Positions 44,408 to 52,443 of a stretch of DNA of 55,767 nt are shown in pieces. The DNA lies in the NCBI GenBank assembly GCA_035645145.1, contig DASQNC010000035.1, positions 1 through 55,767 on the forward strand. Reading direction: 5' to 3'. Position 1 is the first letter of the stretch; every line of letters starts with the position of its first letter. This stretch comes from Azospirillaceae bacterium (GTDB taxonomy: Bacteria > Pseudomonadota > Alphaproteobacteria > Azospirillales > Azospirillaceae). The translations under genes and the position numbers were made by a program. The notes beneath the pieces are model-generated. The model was not told where the DNA came from and made no database searches. It saw only the letters and a list, made by a program, of their open reading frames with translations.

Positions 44408-44746
44408 ATCGACAACCGGAAAGTGCCAGGCGGATGAGATTGTCGCCGGAGCTTTAGACCTGCAATAGCCGAGTGGTCATTTCTGGATCCTACGAGGATG
44501 CCCGAAGCCGGAATACGTGCCACCCACCATGGTCGGCTGATCGATGCCGGAAGACCCGTCATTTTGCCGCCGGCTTGATCCAGCGCCGGATCGCGTTGGC
44601 ACTCGTCATTGCCGGGTCGATGTGGGGGCGCCCCCGACAGGCCTTGGCCCAAGTCGCTCACCTCAGGCGAAAGGCGCAACTGTAATGGTAAGTGCGCATA
44701 CATGGGCAGTGGTGTCCGTTTGCACCGCCCCCGGGAGCAAGCACGC
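44408..44746. other. Intergenic, no feature recognised
   Basis: No supported gene in these 339 bases. A short Arg/Pro-rich plus-strand frame near 44544-44690 has no recognisable domain. Confidence 0.45.
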
Positions 44747-45004
44747 TCAACGGGCCAAGGTGCCCATATCCCAATCGAATTTCGCCAGCATCTCCGCGGG
44801 GTTGGCCCCGATCGCGAGGCAGTAGCGGACGTAATCGAGCACGTCGAGGAGGACCTCGCGGCGCTCGTACTTGGAGACGAACGACTGGGTCGTGCCCATC
44901 CGCTGCGCGACGTCGGCCTGGGTGGCGCCGCGGCTCTTCCGTTCCGCGATCAACGCATCCACCAGCCGCACATACTCGGGATGAAACCGATCCCGGTTCG
45001 CCAC
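44747..45004 (-). CDS. XRE-family helix-turn-helix regulator
   Basis: This 85-aa protein is a single Cro/C1-type HTH: SRGATQADVAQRMGTTQSFVSKYERRE is the recognition unit (about residues 24-50), followed by a short hydrophobic dimerisation tail. The GTG at 45004 has GGGGGAGAG about 7 bp upstream. It is divergent from the DUF4365-like gene across 127 bp and could repress one or both promoters there. Small XRE proteins of this size are common phage/island repressors and antitoxins; no toxin gene is adjacent on its strand. Confidence 0.85.
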   Translation of the reverse strand: MANRDRFHPEYVRLVDALIAERKSRGATQADVAQRMGTTQSFVSKYERREVLLDVLDYVRYCLAIGANPAEMLAKFDWDMGTLAR

Positions 45005-45131
45005 GCCGCTCTCCCCCTGAGACGGCCCAGGGGTACGGTCTCCCGCCGAATAGTCATGATGTGACTTTTATCGTTGACGCCTCCCCGCCTCCCACCCCTA
45101 CTTGCCGTGGCCTACAACTGGGAGTTCTGCC

Positions 45132-45614
45132 GTGACCGTCGATACCCAGCCTCCGCGCGCCAGCATACCGCCCCTCAGCCGTCTCAACCCGCGGCAGGTC
45201 GGACGGATCGGCGAGCACCTTGCGCGGATCGCATTCACCCGCGCGGGCTTCCAGGTCTACGTCCCGGACCTCGACGACCGTGGCGTCGATCTGCTCGTCC
45301 ACCGCGGCGACACCGGCTACCTGCGCATTCAGGTCAAGACCTTGCGGGACTACAGCTACGTGTTCATGCGCAAGGCCCACTTCCAACCCAGTCCCGACCT
45401 CTGGGCCCTCATCATCCAGCTCGGCGAGACGCAGGACCGGCTCTTCCTTATCCCCTCCGAGCGGTGGCTGACGCCCGACAAGGTGTTCGTCGACCGGGAC
45501 TACGAGGGCCTGAAGAGCGCGCCCGAATACGGCATCAACATCACCGCTGCCAACCTGCCGTCCCTGGCCCCCCACCGCTTCGACCTCGCCCTCCCCCTGC
45601 CAGAGGAGGGGTGA
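45132..45614 (+). CDS. DUF4365-like / PD-(D/E)XK-fold protein
   Basis: This 160-aa protein has the compact nuclease-like layout QVGRIGEHLARIAFTRAGF (Glu28), GVDLLVHR (Asp53) and YLRIQVKTL (Gln67-x-Lys69), followed by a strand-rich tail. This is the E-D-QxK pattern of archaeal Holliday-junction-resolvase-like and DUF4365 families. The start is taken as GTG 45132 because GGGAG lies 7 bp upstream. It is the first gene of the rightward stretch leading to the phage-like cassette, 78 bp before the next gene. The role is unknown: DNA repair, restriction or phage functions are all possible. Confidence 0.72.
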   Translation: MTVDTQPPRASIPPLSRLNPRQVGRIGEHLARIAFTRAGFQVYVPDLDDRGVDLLVHRGDTGYLRIQVKTLRDYSYVFMRKAHFQPSPDLWALIIQLGETQDRLFLIPSERWLTPDKVFVDRDYEGLKSAPEYGINITAANLPSLAPHRFDLALPLPEEG

Positions 45615-45655
45615 GGGGGAGCCACCACCCTCCCCGATCCGGGACAAAAAAGAAG

Positions 45656-45686
45656 TTGCAAAAACAACCTCTTTTCCTGCTATCAT
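45656..45686 (+). promoter_or_regulatory. Candidate promoter giving a leaderless transcript
   Basis: TTGCAA (45656-45661) and TATCAT (45681-45686) are separated by 19 bp, slightly long, with TGC before the -10. Transcription would begin about 7 bp further, at the ATG 45693 itself. The spacer is AT-rich compared with its surroundings, and no ribosome-binding sequence precedes that ATG, which fits a leaderless mRNA. Confidence 0.45.
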
Positions 45687-45692
45687 GCGGGC

Positions 45693-46418
45693 ATGCAGCT
45701 CGACGTCACCACCCCCCTCTTCAAACGCGATCAGGTCCAGCGGGCCATTGCCATGGCCACGGGCAAGATCGACGGGCCGGACCGCGGGCCGTCCAAGACC
45801 CTCAAGGCCGATCTCAAGCGCCTGCTCGACCTCGACCGCGGCAAGGGCGTCGACTGGCTCCGCAGCCGCGGTGGCCCGGTCCACTTCGCGTTCTTCGACC
45901 AGGAGCCGCCGGGCAGCGGCGTCGACATCGCCTACAGCTTCGCCAACGCCTTCCGCCTCCATCTCGGCCAGCGCCTGCTGCAGGGCGGCCTGCCGCAGAT
46001 GGAGGCGGTCTACATCCTGCGCCAAACGCGCCATCGGCTGGACCGCGCCCTCGCCGGGATTCTGGCGGTTCCCCCCGAACACCGCCGCCCCGACCTGTCG
46101 GCCGTCGAGCTGGAGCGCCAGATCCGGAATGGCCTCCTGATCCGGTCCGCCCAGGCCATGACCTATTTCGTCACCCACGGCGGCATGGGCGCCGGGTCGC
46201 TCCTCCACCGGGATCCGGCGACCGGCGAACTCGAAAGCGCCAACGTCCCCACCGGGGTGGAGGAACTGGCCAGGGTTTTGGAGGCCCTCGCCCTGTCGTC
46301 CGCCCTCCCGCTCATGGTGGTCGAGATCGCCAACCCCGCCTACCAGCTGCACCACCTCCTGCTCACCACCCCGGCGTCCCGGCGGGGACGGCCAGCCAAG
46401 CGCACCCCGGTTTCCTAA
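45693..46418 (+). CDS. Unknown protein, first gene of the methyltransferase-terminase cassette
   Basis: This 241-aa, hydrophilic protein has no signal peptide or membrane segment. It begins MQLDVTTPLFKRDQVQRAIA, contains DIAYSFANAFRLHLGQRLLQ and ends with a basic tail. I recognise no domain. It stands 22 bp before the methyltransferase gene in the same direction, with a candidate promoter immediately upstream, so it probably leads the operon. The position ahead of DNA modification and packaging genes suggests a phage regulatory or DNA-binding role, but that is only context. Confidence 0.7.
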   Translation: MQLDVTTPLFKRDQVQRAIAMATGKIDGPDRGPSKTLKADLKRLLDLDRGKGVDWLRSRGGPVHFAFFDQEPPGSGVDIAYSFANAFRLHLGQRLLQGGLPQMEAVYILRQTRHRLDRALAGILAVPPEHRRPDLSAVELERQIRNGLLIRSAQAMTYFVTHGGMGAGSLLHRDPATGELESANVPTGVEELARVLEALALSSALPLMVVEIANPAYQLHHLLLTTPASRRGRPAKRTPVS

Positions 46419-46440
46419 GCCCTTGAACAAGGAACAGGCC

Positions 46441-47811
46441 ATGCCGCACACAATTGAAACCCAATTATATACCACAAAATCTGAACCAACGTCCGAGCGG
46501 CTGAAGGTGGTCTACCACCCGACCTCGGCGTTGCAGCCGCATCCGCGCAATCCCCGCACCCATGGCAAGAAGCAGATCGAGCAGATCCGCCGCAGCATCG
46601 AACGCTTCGGCTTCACCAATCCGGTGCTGGTCGACGGCGAGGGGCGGCTGATCGCCGGCCACGGCCGCGTGGCGGCGGCGAAGCTGCTCGGCATGGACCG
46701 CGTCCCCACCATCCGCCTCGACCACATGACCGAGGCGGAGGTGCGGGCCTACGCACTCGCCGACAACCGGCTGGCCGAGCTGGCGGGATGGGACAAGCAG
46801 CTCCTGGCCCTGGAGCTGTCCTACATCGCCGAGCTCGACCTGACCTTCGACCTCACCCTGACCGGCTTCGAGACCGCGGACATGGACGTGATGCTGGTGG
46901 GGGATGAGGCGGACGAGGAGGACGAAGAGCACCTCCTGCCGCCCGACGACCGGCCGGCGGTCACGCGGCCGGGCGACCTTTGGCAGTTGGGGCGCCACCG
47001 CATCCTGTGCGGCGACGCGACCGACGCCGCCGCCTATGCGCGGTTGATGGCCGGGGAGCCGGCCCAGATGGTGTTCACCGATCCCCCGTACAACGTGCCC
47101 ATCGACGGCCACGTCTGCGGCCTGGGGTCGGTGCGCCATGCGGAGTTCGCCATGGCGTCGGGCGAGATGTCCGAGGACCAGTTCATCGGCTTCCTGACCA
47201 CGGTCTGCCGCCACATGGCCGCCCACAGCCGTCCGGGCTCGATCCACTTCGTCTGCATGGACTGGCGGCACCTGTACGAGATCCTGGTCGCCGGCCGCGC
47301 CGTCTATTCCGAACTCAAGAACCTCTGCGTCTGGAACAAGGACAACGGCGGCATGGGGAGCTTCTACCGCTCCAAGCACGAGCTGGTCCTGGTCTTCAAG
47401 AGCGGCGCCGCCGCCCACATCAACAACTTCGAACTCGGGCAGCACGGCCGCTACCGCACCAACGTCTGGGACTACGCCGGCGTCAACAGTCTGCGGCCCG
47501 ACCGGCTGGACGAGCTCCGGATGCACCCCACGGTCAAGCCGGTGGAGCTGGTCGCCGACGCCATCCGCGACTGCTCCCACCGCGGCGGGGTGGTGCTCGA
47601 CCCGTTCGCGGGCAGCGGCACCACCATTGTCGCCGCCGAGAAGACCGGCCGGTGCGCCCGGGCGTTGGAGATCAGCCCGGCCTATGTGGACACCGCCATC
47701 CGCCGCTGGCAGGCGCTGACCGGCGACACCGCCGTCCATGTAGAAACCGGCGAACCATTCCAAGCACGCGAGCAGGAACTCAACGCGGACGAGGAGAACA
47801 GCCATGGCTGA
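46441..47811 (+). CDS. ParB-like domain / DNA adenine-or-cytosine-N4 methyltransferase fusion
   Basis: In this 456-aa protein the N-terminal 110 residues are ParB/Srx-like (PHPRNPRTHGKKQIEQIRRS, then VDGEGRLIAGHGRVAAAKLL). After an acidic linker (DEADEEDEEHL) comes a beta-class amino-methyltransferase with motif IV TDPPYNVP before motif I LDPFAGSGTTIVAAE, which methylates adenine N6 or cytosine N4 in DNA using SAM. Such ParB-MTase fusions are typical orphan methylases of alphaproteobacterial phages. The ATG at 46441 follows AAGGA at 7 bp. It overlaps the DUF5681 gene by 8 bp. No cognate endonuclease is adjacent, so it likely protects or marks phage DNA. Confidence 0.92.
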   Translation: MPHTIETQLYTTKSEPTSERLKVVYHPTSALQPHPRNPRTHGKKQIEQIRRSIERFGFTNPVLVDGEGRLIAGHGRVAAAKLLGMDRVPTIRLDHMTEAEVRAYALADNRLAELAGWDKQLLALELSYIAELDLTFDLTLTGFETADMDVMLVGDEADEEDEEHLLPPDDRPAVTRPGDLWQLGRHRILCGDATDAAAYARLMAGEPAQMVFTDPPYNVPIDGHVCGLGSVRHAEFAMASGEMSEDQFIGFLTTVCRHMAAHSRPGSIHFVCMDWRHLYEILVAGRAVYSELKNLCVWNKDNGGMGSFYRSKHELVLVFKSGAAAHINNFELGQHGRYRTNVWDYAGVNSLRPDRLDELRMHPTVKPVELVADAIRDCSHRGGVVLDPFAGSGTTIVAAEKTGRCARALEISPAYVDTAIRRWQALTGDTAVHVETGEPFQAREQELNADEENSHG

Positions 47812-48238
47812 CGGGGATTACGAGGTCGGCTACGGCAAGCCGCCGCGGCACACCCGCTTCCGGAAGGGCCGGTCCGGCAATCCGGCCGGCCGCCCCAAGG
47901 GGAGCCGGAACATCAAGACCCTCCTCCTCGAGGAGGCCGGGAAACCGGTCCGGCTGAAGGAAGGCGGGCGCGAGGTGGTGGTCAGCAAGGCGGAGGCGCT
48001 GGTCAAGGCGCAGTTCGCACGGGGAATCCAGAAGGATTCGAAGGCCGCCAACGACCTGATCAACCAGCTGGTCCGCGTGCAGGACGAAGAGGAGCGACGC
48101 CCCCGGGTGGACACCCCGCTGGCCGACGACGAACAGCAGATCCTGGACGACGTGACCAAGCGCCTGATGCGCCGCGCCGCCGCCCGCGGCGCCGCGGGCG
48201 GGAAGCCCGGTGCCGCGGATGCGGACAGGGGGGAATAG
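47804..48238 (+). CDS. DUF5681 protein, probable small terminase-like partner
   Basis: This 144-aa protein has the DUF5681 signature near its N-terminus: VGYGKPPRHTRFRKGRSG followed by NPAGRPKGSRN, a basic Gly/Pro-rich DNA-contact motif. The rest is helical with a basic Ala-rich tail. GAGGAGA precedes the ATG. It overlaps the methyltransferase by 8 bp and lies 3 bp from the terminase large subunit, which supports a small-terminase-like role in recognising DNA for packaging. That function is inferred from neighbourhood rather than proven for the family. Confidence 0.85.
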   Translation: MADGDYEVGYGKPPRHTRFRKGRSGNPAGRPKGSRNIKTLLLEEAGKPVRLKEGGREVVVSKAEALVKAQFARGIQKDSKAANDLINQLVRVQDEEERRPRVDTPLADDEQQILDDVTKRLMRRAAARGAAGGKPGAADADRGE

Positions 48239-48241
48239 ACG

Positions 48242-49651
48242 ATGACGGCCCTCTCCGACGACCGCGTCCTCCTCAACCAGATTCTTCAAACGGATTTGTA
48301 CAGCTTCGTGCAGCGTACCTTCGCGACCGTGGTGCCGGGCGACGAATTCCACGGCGGCTGGTACCTGGAGGCCATGTGCTGGCACCTGGAGCAGGCGGCG
48401 CGCGGCAAGATCAAGCGCCTGCTGATCACCCTCCCGCCCCGCCACCTCAAGTCGATCTGCGCCTCGGTGGCCCTGCCCGCCTGGATCCTCGGCCGCGATC
48501 CGACCGCCCGGATATTGTGTGTCAGCTACTCGCAGGAGCTGGCCAACAAACTGTCCCGCGACTGCCGCGCGGTGATGGAGGCGGCGTGGTACCGGGACGT
48601 GTTCGGCACCCGGCTGGACGCGCGCAAGAACACGGAAAGCGAGTTCGCCACCACCCGCGGCGGGTTCCGCCTGTCAACCTCGACCGGGGGCACGCTGACC
48701 GGGCGCGGCGGCAACTTCATCATCCTCGACGATCCGATGAAGGCCGCCGACGCGCTGTCGGAAGCCAACCGGAAAAGCACCAACGCCTGGTACGACAACA
48801 CCCTCTACTCCCGCCTCGACAACAAGGCCGAGGACGTCATCGTCCTGGTGATGCAGCGCCTGCACATGGACGACATCGTGGCCCATGTGCTGGAGCAGGA
48901 GGACTGGGTCCACCTCAACCTGCCGGCCATCGCCCCGTCCCTCCAGGAGATCGAGATCGGCTGGGGCGAACACCACGTCCGGCAGGCGGGCGAGCTTCTG
49001 CATCCCGAGCGCGAGCCGCTCGCCGTCCTGGAGCGGATGAAGCGCAGCCTGGGCGCCGCCAACTTCGCCGCCCAGTACCTGCAGCAGCCGGTGCCCGCCG
49101 AGGGGGCGATGATCAAGGCGGAGTGGCTGCGCCATTACGGCCCCCGCGACCTGCCGGAGGGCGGCGAGGTCTACCAGAGCTGGGACACGGCCAGCAAAGC
49201 GGGCGAGCTCAACGACTACTCGGTCTGCACCACCTGGAAGGTGAGCGCGAACGGCTTCCACCTCGTCGACGTCCTGCGCGAGCGGCTGGAGTTCCCGGCG
49301 CTCCGGCGCAAGGCCGTCGAGCTGGCCGAGCGCCACGCGCCGCAGGGCATCCTGATCGAGGACAAGGGGTCGGGCACGCAGCTGATCCAGGAGCTGCGCG
49401 CCACCTCGCGCTTCAGCATCATCCCGGTCACCCCCGAGGGCGACAAGGTCACCCGCATGCACGCCCAGACCCTGCCGTTCGAGGCCGGACGGGTCTGGCT
49501 GCCCAAGGACCGGCCTTGGCTGGACGACCTCACCGCCGAGCTGCTGGCCTTCCCGGCCGGCCGGCACGACGACCAGGTCGACAGCGTGTCCCAGTTCCTT
49601 GCCTGGATCACCCGGCGGGAGGCGACGGGGCCGCGGATCCGGTGGCTCTGA
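48242..49651 (+). CDS. Phage terminase large subunit
   Basis: This 469-aa packaging motor has an N-terminal ATPase with the Walker A-like TLPPRHLKS (63-71) and Walker B FIILDDP near 159-165. The C-terminal RNase H-like nuclease has SWDTA and, near the end, GRHDDQVDS, supplying the metal acids. Length is normal and all motifs are intact, so it appears functional. GGGGGGA 8 bp before the ATG is a strong ribosome site. No portal, capsid, protease or tail gene follows, which is unusual. It could serve a satellite that uses helper-phage capsids, or be a relic. Confidence 0.92.
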   Translation: MTALSDDRVLLNQILQTDLYSFVQRTFATVVPGDEFHGGWYLEAMCWHLEQAARGKIKRLLITLPPRHLKSICASVALPAWILGRDPTARILCVSYSQELANKLSRDCRAVMEAAWYRDVFGTRLDARKNTESEFATTRGGFRLSTSTGGTLTGRGGNFIILDDPMKAADALSEANRKSTNAWYDNTLYSRLDNKAEDVIVLVMQRLHMDDIVAHVLEQEDWVHLNLPAIAPSLQEIEIGWGEHHVRQAGELLHPEREPLAVLERMKRSLGAANFAAQYLQQPVPAEGAMIKAEWLRHYGPRDLPEGGEVYQSWDTASKAGELNDYSVCTTWKVSANGFHLVDVLRERLEFPALRRKAVELAERHAPQGILIEDKGSGTQLIQELRATSRFSIIPVTPEGDKVTRMHAQTLPFEAGRVWLPKDRPWLDDLTAELLAFPAGRHDDQVDSVSQFLAWITRREATGPRIRWL

Positions 49652-49809
49652 CCCCGCGACACGGGGACTGGACTTCCCGTCCCCGGCAAGTCTTGATCGG
49701 CGGCGAGGACGGGTTCCCGCCCGCACCCCGCCCCGACCGGACGACCGGCGGGGCTGTGGGTGGTGGGGCGCCACGGTGGTCGCGGCGCCCGCGCCAAGGG
49801 AACCCACCG

Positions 49810-50058
49810 ATGCCCAGCCCCGACACCAACGCCGTCACGGCCGACCAAACGCCTCAGACAAAACACGCCCAACTGATCGCCCTGATGCGCCGCCGCCAGG
49901 GCGCCACCCTCGCCGAGATGGCCGCCGCTCTCGGGTGGCGGCCGCACTCGGTGCGCGGCGCCATCAGCGGCGCCCTCCGGAAGAAGTTGGGCCTCACCAT
50001 CGCGACCGAGACGGTGGCCGGGCGCGGCCGCGTCTACCGCCTCGCCACCGGGGCCTGA
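49810..50058 (+). CDS. DUF3489 protein
   Basis: This 82-aa winged-helix-like protein contains LIALMRRRQGATLAEMAAA, then HSVRGAISGALRKKLGL, the DUF3489 pattern of a small DNA-binding domain. The ATG at 49810 has AAGGGA about 8 bp upstream. A 158-bp gap with GC-rich inverted repeats separates it from the terminase, so a separate promoter is possible. The DUF3489-DUF2924-recombinase order is recurrent in alphaproteobacterial mobile elements, suggesting an accessory DNA-binding or regulatory role in recombination. Confidence 0.88.
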   Translation: MPSPDTNAVTADQTPQTKHAQLIALMRRRQGATLAEMAAALGWRPHSVRGAISGALRKKLGLTIATETVAGRGRVYRLATGA

Positions 50059-50060
50059 GC

Positions 50061-50510
50061 ATGCGCCGCATCCCCGTGGACCGCGACCGGTTGGCCCGGG
50101 ACTTGGCGGAGCTGCCGGGCCTGCCCCTCGACGTGCTCAAGCGGCGGTGGCGGGAGCTCTACGGTGCCCCGCCGCCGCTGCGGCTGGGCCGCGCCCTGAT
50201 GGTTCGGGCCGTCGCCCACCGGCTGCAGGAGAACGCCCTGGGCGGCCTCAAACCATCGCTCGCGCGCCAACTCGCCCGCGCGGCCGGGGACCTCGCCGCC
50301 GGGCGGCCGGTGGCGGCGCCCGGCACCGTCAAGCCGGGCACCCGGCTGCTGCGCGAGTGGCAGGGCGTCACCCACGAGGTTGTCGTCGTGGAGACCGGCG
50401 TGCGCTACCGCGGCCGGACTTGGCGCTCGCTGTCCGAGGTGGCGCGGGCCATCACCGGCGCGCGCTGGTCGGGGCCGCGCTTCTTCGGCCTGAAGGAGCC
50501 CCGGCCGTGA
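50061..50510 (+). CDS. DUF2924 protein
   Basis: This 149-aa, basic protein has the DUF2924 layout: an N-terminal helix pair (LPLDVLKRRWRELYGAPPP), RALMVRAVAHRLQE, and a C-terminal part with LLREWQGVTHEVVV followed by YRGRTWRSLSEVARAITG. The latter resembles the small DNA-binding fold seen next to recombinases. It begins 2 bp after the DUF3489 stop and its TGA overlaps the recombinase GTG start by 4 bp, so all three genes are co-translated. The role is unknown; a directionality or accessory factor is a reasonable guess. Confidence 0.9.
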   Translation: MRRIPVDRDRLARDLAELPGLPLDVLKRRWRELYGAPPPLRLGRALMVRAVAHRLQENALGGLKPSLARQLARAAGDLAAGRPVAAPGTVKPGTRLLREWQGVTHEVVVVETGVRYRGRTWRSLSEVARAITGARWSGPRFFGLKEPRP

Positions 50511-52108
50511 CGGCCAGGCCGCCGGTCCGCCGCTGCGCCGTCTACACCCGCAAGTCCTCCGAGGAGGGCCTGGAGCAGGACTTCAACTCCCTCCACGCCC
50601 AGCGCGAGGCGTGCGAGGCCTTCATCCGCAGCCAGAAGAGCGAAGGCTGGCGGCTGGTGGACACCGCCTACGACGACGGCGGCCTGTCCGGCGGCACCAT
50701 GGAGCGCCCTGGCCTGCAGCGCCTGCTCGCCGACATCGCGATGCGCCGGATCGACACCGTGGTGGTCTACAAGGTCGACCGCCTGACCCGCTCGCTCGCC
50801 GACTTCGCCAAGATGGTGGAGGTGTTCGACGCCCACGGCGTGTCGTTCGTGGCGGTAACCCAGCAGTTCAACACCACCACCTCCATGGGTCGGCTGACGC
50901 TCAACATCCTGCTGTCCTTCGCTCAGTTCGAGCGCGAGGTCACCGGCGAGCGCATCCGCGACAAGATCGCCGCCTCCAAGCGCAAGGGCCTGTGGATGGG
51001 CGGCCCGGTGCCGCTGGGCTACGATGTCCGGGACCGCCGGCTGCTGGTCAACGCCGCCGAGGCGGAGACCGTGCGCATGATCCACCGCGCCTACCTCGAC
51101 CTGGGCTGCGTGCGGCGGCTGAAGGCGAAACTGGATCGGGAGGGCGTCCGCTCGAAGGCAGGCAAGCCCTTCAGCCGCGGCGCGCTGTACACGCTGCTCG
51201 GCAACCCGCTCTACATCGGCCAAATCCGGCACAAGGGTGCCTGCCATGCCGGCCGGCACGAGCCCATTCTCGAGCCGGCGCTCTGGGAGGCGGTGCAGCG
51301 TCTGCGCAGCGGCAACGGTCCCGAGCGCCGGGCCGGCGGCAAGGTCGAGGCAAGCCCGCTCGCTGGCCGGCTGTTCGACGAGAGGGGCGAGCGGCTGACA
51401 CCCAGCCACGCCGTCAAGGGCGGGCGGCGCTACCGCTACTACGTCTCGCAGGCCCTGGTCACCGGCACCGCGGAGGAAACCGGCGGGGGCTGGCGCCTGC
51501 CGGCGCGGGAGATCGAGCGGTGCGTGGCCGTGGCCGCGCAGGCCCTCCTGCGGGATCCCGGCACCCTCGCCGCGCTCGGCCGGGAGGCCGGCCTCGCCGC
51601 CGACCGGATCCCCCTGGTGCTGGAGGTGGCGGAGCGCTGGGACGGGGAGCCGCTCGCGCTGGTCGAGCGGGTGGACCTGCGGCCGGACGGCTTGGCCGTG
51701 ACGGTCTCCCTGGCCAAGGTTACGGGGAGCGCCCTGCCCGGCCTGACCCGGGTGGTGCCGATGCGGGTGCGGCGGCGCGGCGTCGAGCGGCGTCTGGTGG
51801 TCGAGGCCCCGGGACCGGCGGCGCGCAAGGCCGATCCCGCGCTGCTGAAGGCGATTGCCCGGGCGCGTGGCTGGTTCGGGGACCTGGTCGCCGGCCGGGC
51901 CGCCTCGCTGACCGCCCTCGCCGCCCGCGAGGGCGTGACCGACCGCTACGTCGGCCACCTGCTGCCGCTGGCGTTCCTGGCCCCCGACATCGTCGAGGCC
52001 ATCGCGAACGGCCGCCATCCGGTCGAGCTGACGGCCGAGGCCCTGGTCAAGCGCATCGAGCTGCCGCTGGCCTGGGACGCGCAACGGGCCGCGCTCGGCT
52101 TCGGCTGA
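50507..52108 (+). CDS. Large serine recombinase
   Basis: In this 533-aa protein the catalytic resolvase domain (1-150) starts RCAVYTRKSSEEG with nucleophile Ser17. It continues with YDDGGLSGGTMERPGLQRLL and VVYKVDRLTRSLADF, which carry the active-site arginines. The recombinase domain (about 165-270, LLGNPLYIGQIRHKG) and a zinc-ribbon-poor C-terminal region follow. The length is complete. GTG 50507 overlaps the DUF2924 stop (GTGA). Large serine recombinases integrate or invert DNA at short att sites without tRNA targeting; direct repeats lie 80 bp and 1.57 kb downstream. A tail-only copy of this gene is present at 5684-5724. Confidence 0.93.
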   Translation: MTARPPVRRCAVYTRKSSEEGLEQDFNSLHAQREACEAFIRSQKSEGWRLVDTAYDDGGLSGGTMERPGLQRLLADIAMRRIDTVVVYKVDRLTRSLADFAKMVEVFDAHGVSFVAVTQQFNTTTSMGRLTLNILLSFAQFEREVTGERIRDKIAASKRKGLWMGGPVPLGYDVRDRRLLVNAAEAETVRMIHRAYLDLGCVRRLKAKLDREGVRSKAGKPFSRGALYTLLGNPLYIGQIRHKGACHAGRHEPILEPALWEAVQRLRSGNGPERRAGGKVEASPLAGRLFDERGERLTPSHAVKGGRRYRYYVSQALVTGTAEETGGGWRLPAREIERCVAVAAQALLRDPGTLAALGREAGLAADRIPLVLEVAERWDGEPLALVERVDLRPDGLAVTVSLAKVTGSALPGLTRVVPMRVRRRGVERRLVVEAPGPAARKADPALLKAIARARGWFGDLVAGRAASLTALAAREGVTDRYVGHLLPLAFLAPDIVEAIANGRHPVELTAEALVKRIELPLAWDAQRAALGFG

Positions 52109-52134
52109 CTTGCCACATCATGATTGGTTTCTGG

Positions 52135-52158
52135 CGGCCCGGGCGGAGGTCCGGGCCG
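52135..52158 (+). terminator. GC hairpin after the recombinase, possible terminator
   Basis: CGGCCCGG and CCGGGCCG pair perfectly around an 8-nt loop, 27 bp after the recombinase stop. No T-run follows, so termination is only possible. Confidence 0.3.
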
Positions 52159-52189
52159 CGACCGTTTCCGGGGACGCGTACCTCTTGAG

Positions 52190-52240
52190 CCCGAACCGGC
52201 GGATGGATGGACGGAGAACGGGGGCGGAAATGCCGCTCAA
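52190..52240 (+). repeat. 51-bp direct repeat A (left of DUF2971 gene)
   Basis: It matches 53681-53731 at 46 of 51 positions in the same orientation. Landmarks are CCCGAACCGGCGGATGGA, CGGAGAACGGGGG and CCGCTCAA. A shorter relative lies at 5755-5791. The position just downstream of the recombinase makes it a candidate recombination site. Confidence 0.8.
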
Positions 52241-52304
52241 TCTGATCGAGCGGATCCGCGAATTCGAGCAACAGGAGATCTGGGTCCAGTGAGGCTGTCA
52301 GGCT

Positions 52305-52341
52305 CCGCGGCGATCGTCGACCTGATTGACGATCGCCGCGG
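52305..52341. repeat. Perfect 14-bp inverted repeat upstream of the DUF2971 gene
   Basis: CCGCGGCGATCGTC (52305-52318) pairs exactly with GACGATCGCCGCGG (52328-52341) across a 9-nt spacer, about 100 bp before the DUF2971 start. It could be a terminator stem (without T-run), an operator or a recombination site. Confidence 0.65.
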
Positions 52342-52443
52342 CCAGTCCCGATGGCAGCCGATGCTGGCTCGCGTCCCCTGGACGACAGCCACAGCAGGCG
52401 ATGATAGCAATATCCTCAAGCAATCTCGCCGGACGCCACGATC

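Larger units (their letters stand above)
52109..52443. other. Non-coding region between recombinase and DUF2971 gene
   Basis: It holds a small GC hairpin just after the recombinase, direct repeat A and a perfect 14-bp inverted repeat, each listed separately. I see no gene. Confidence 0.6.

Noticed and set aside
45693-49651. Complete restriction-modification system around the ParB-methyltransferase
   Set aside because: No endonuclease overlaps or adjoins it; neighbours are packaging genes, so it is better read as an orphan phage methylase.
50405-52084. 559-aa minus-strand open frame
   Set aside because: Antisense shadow of the serine recombinase.
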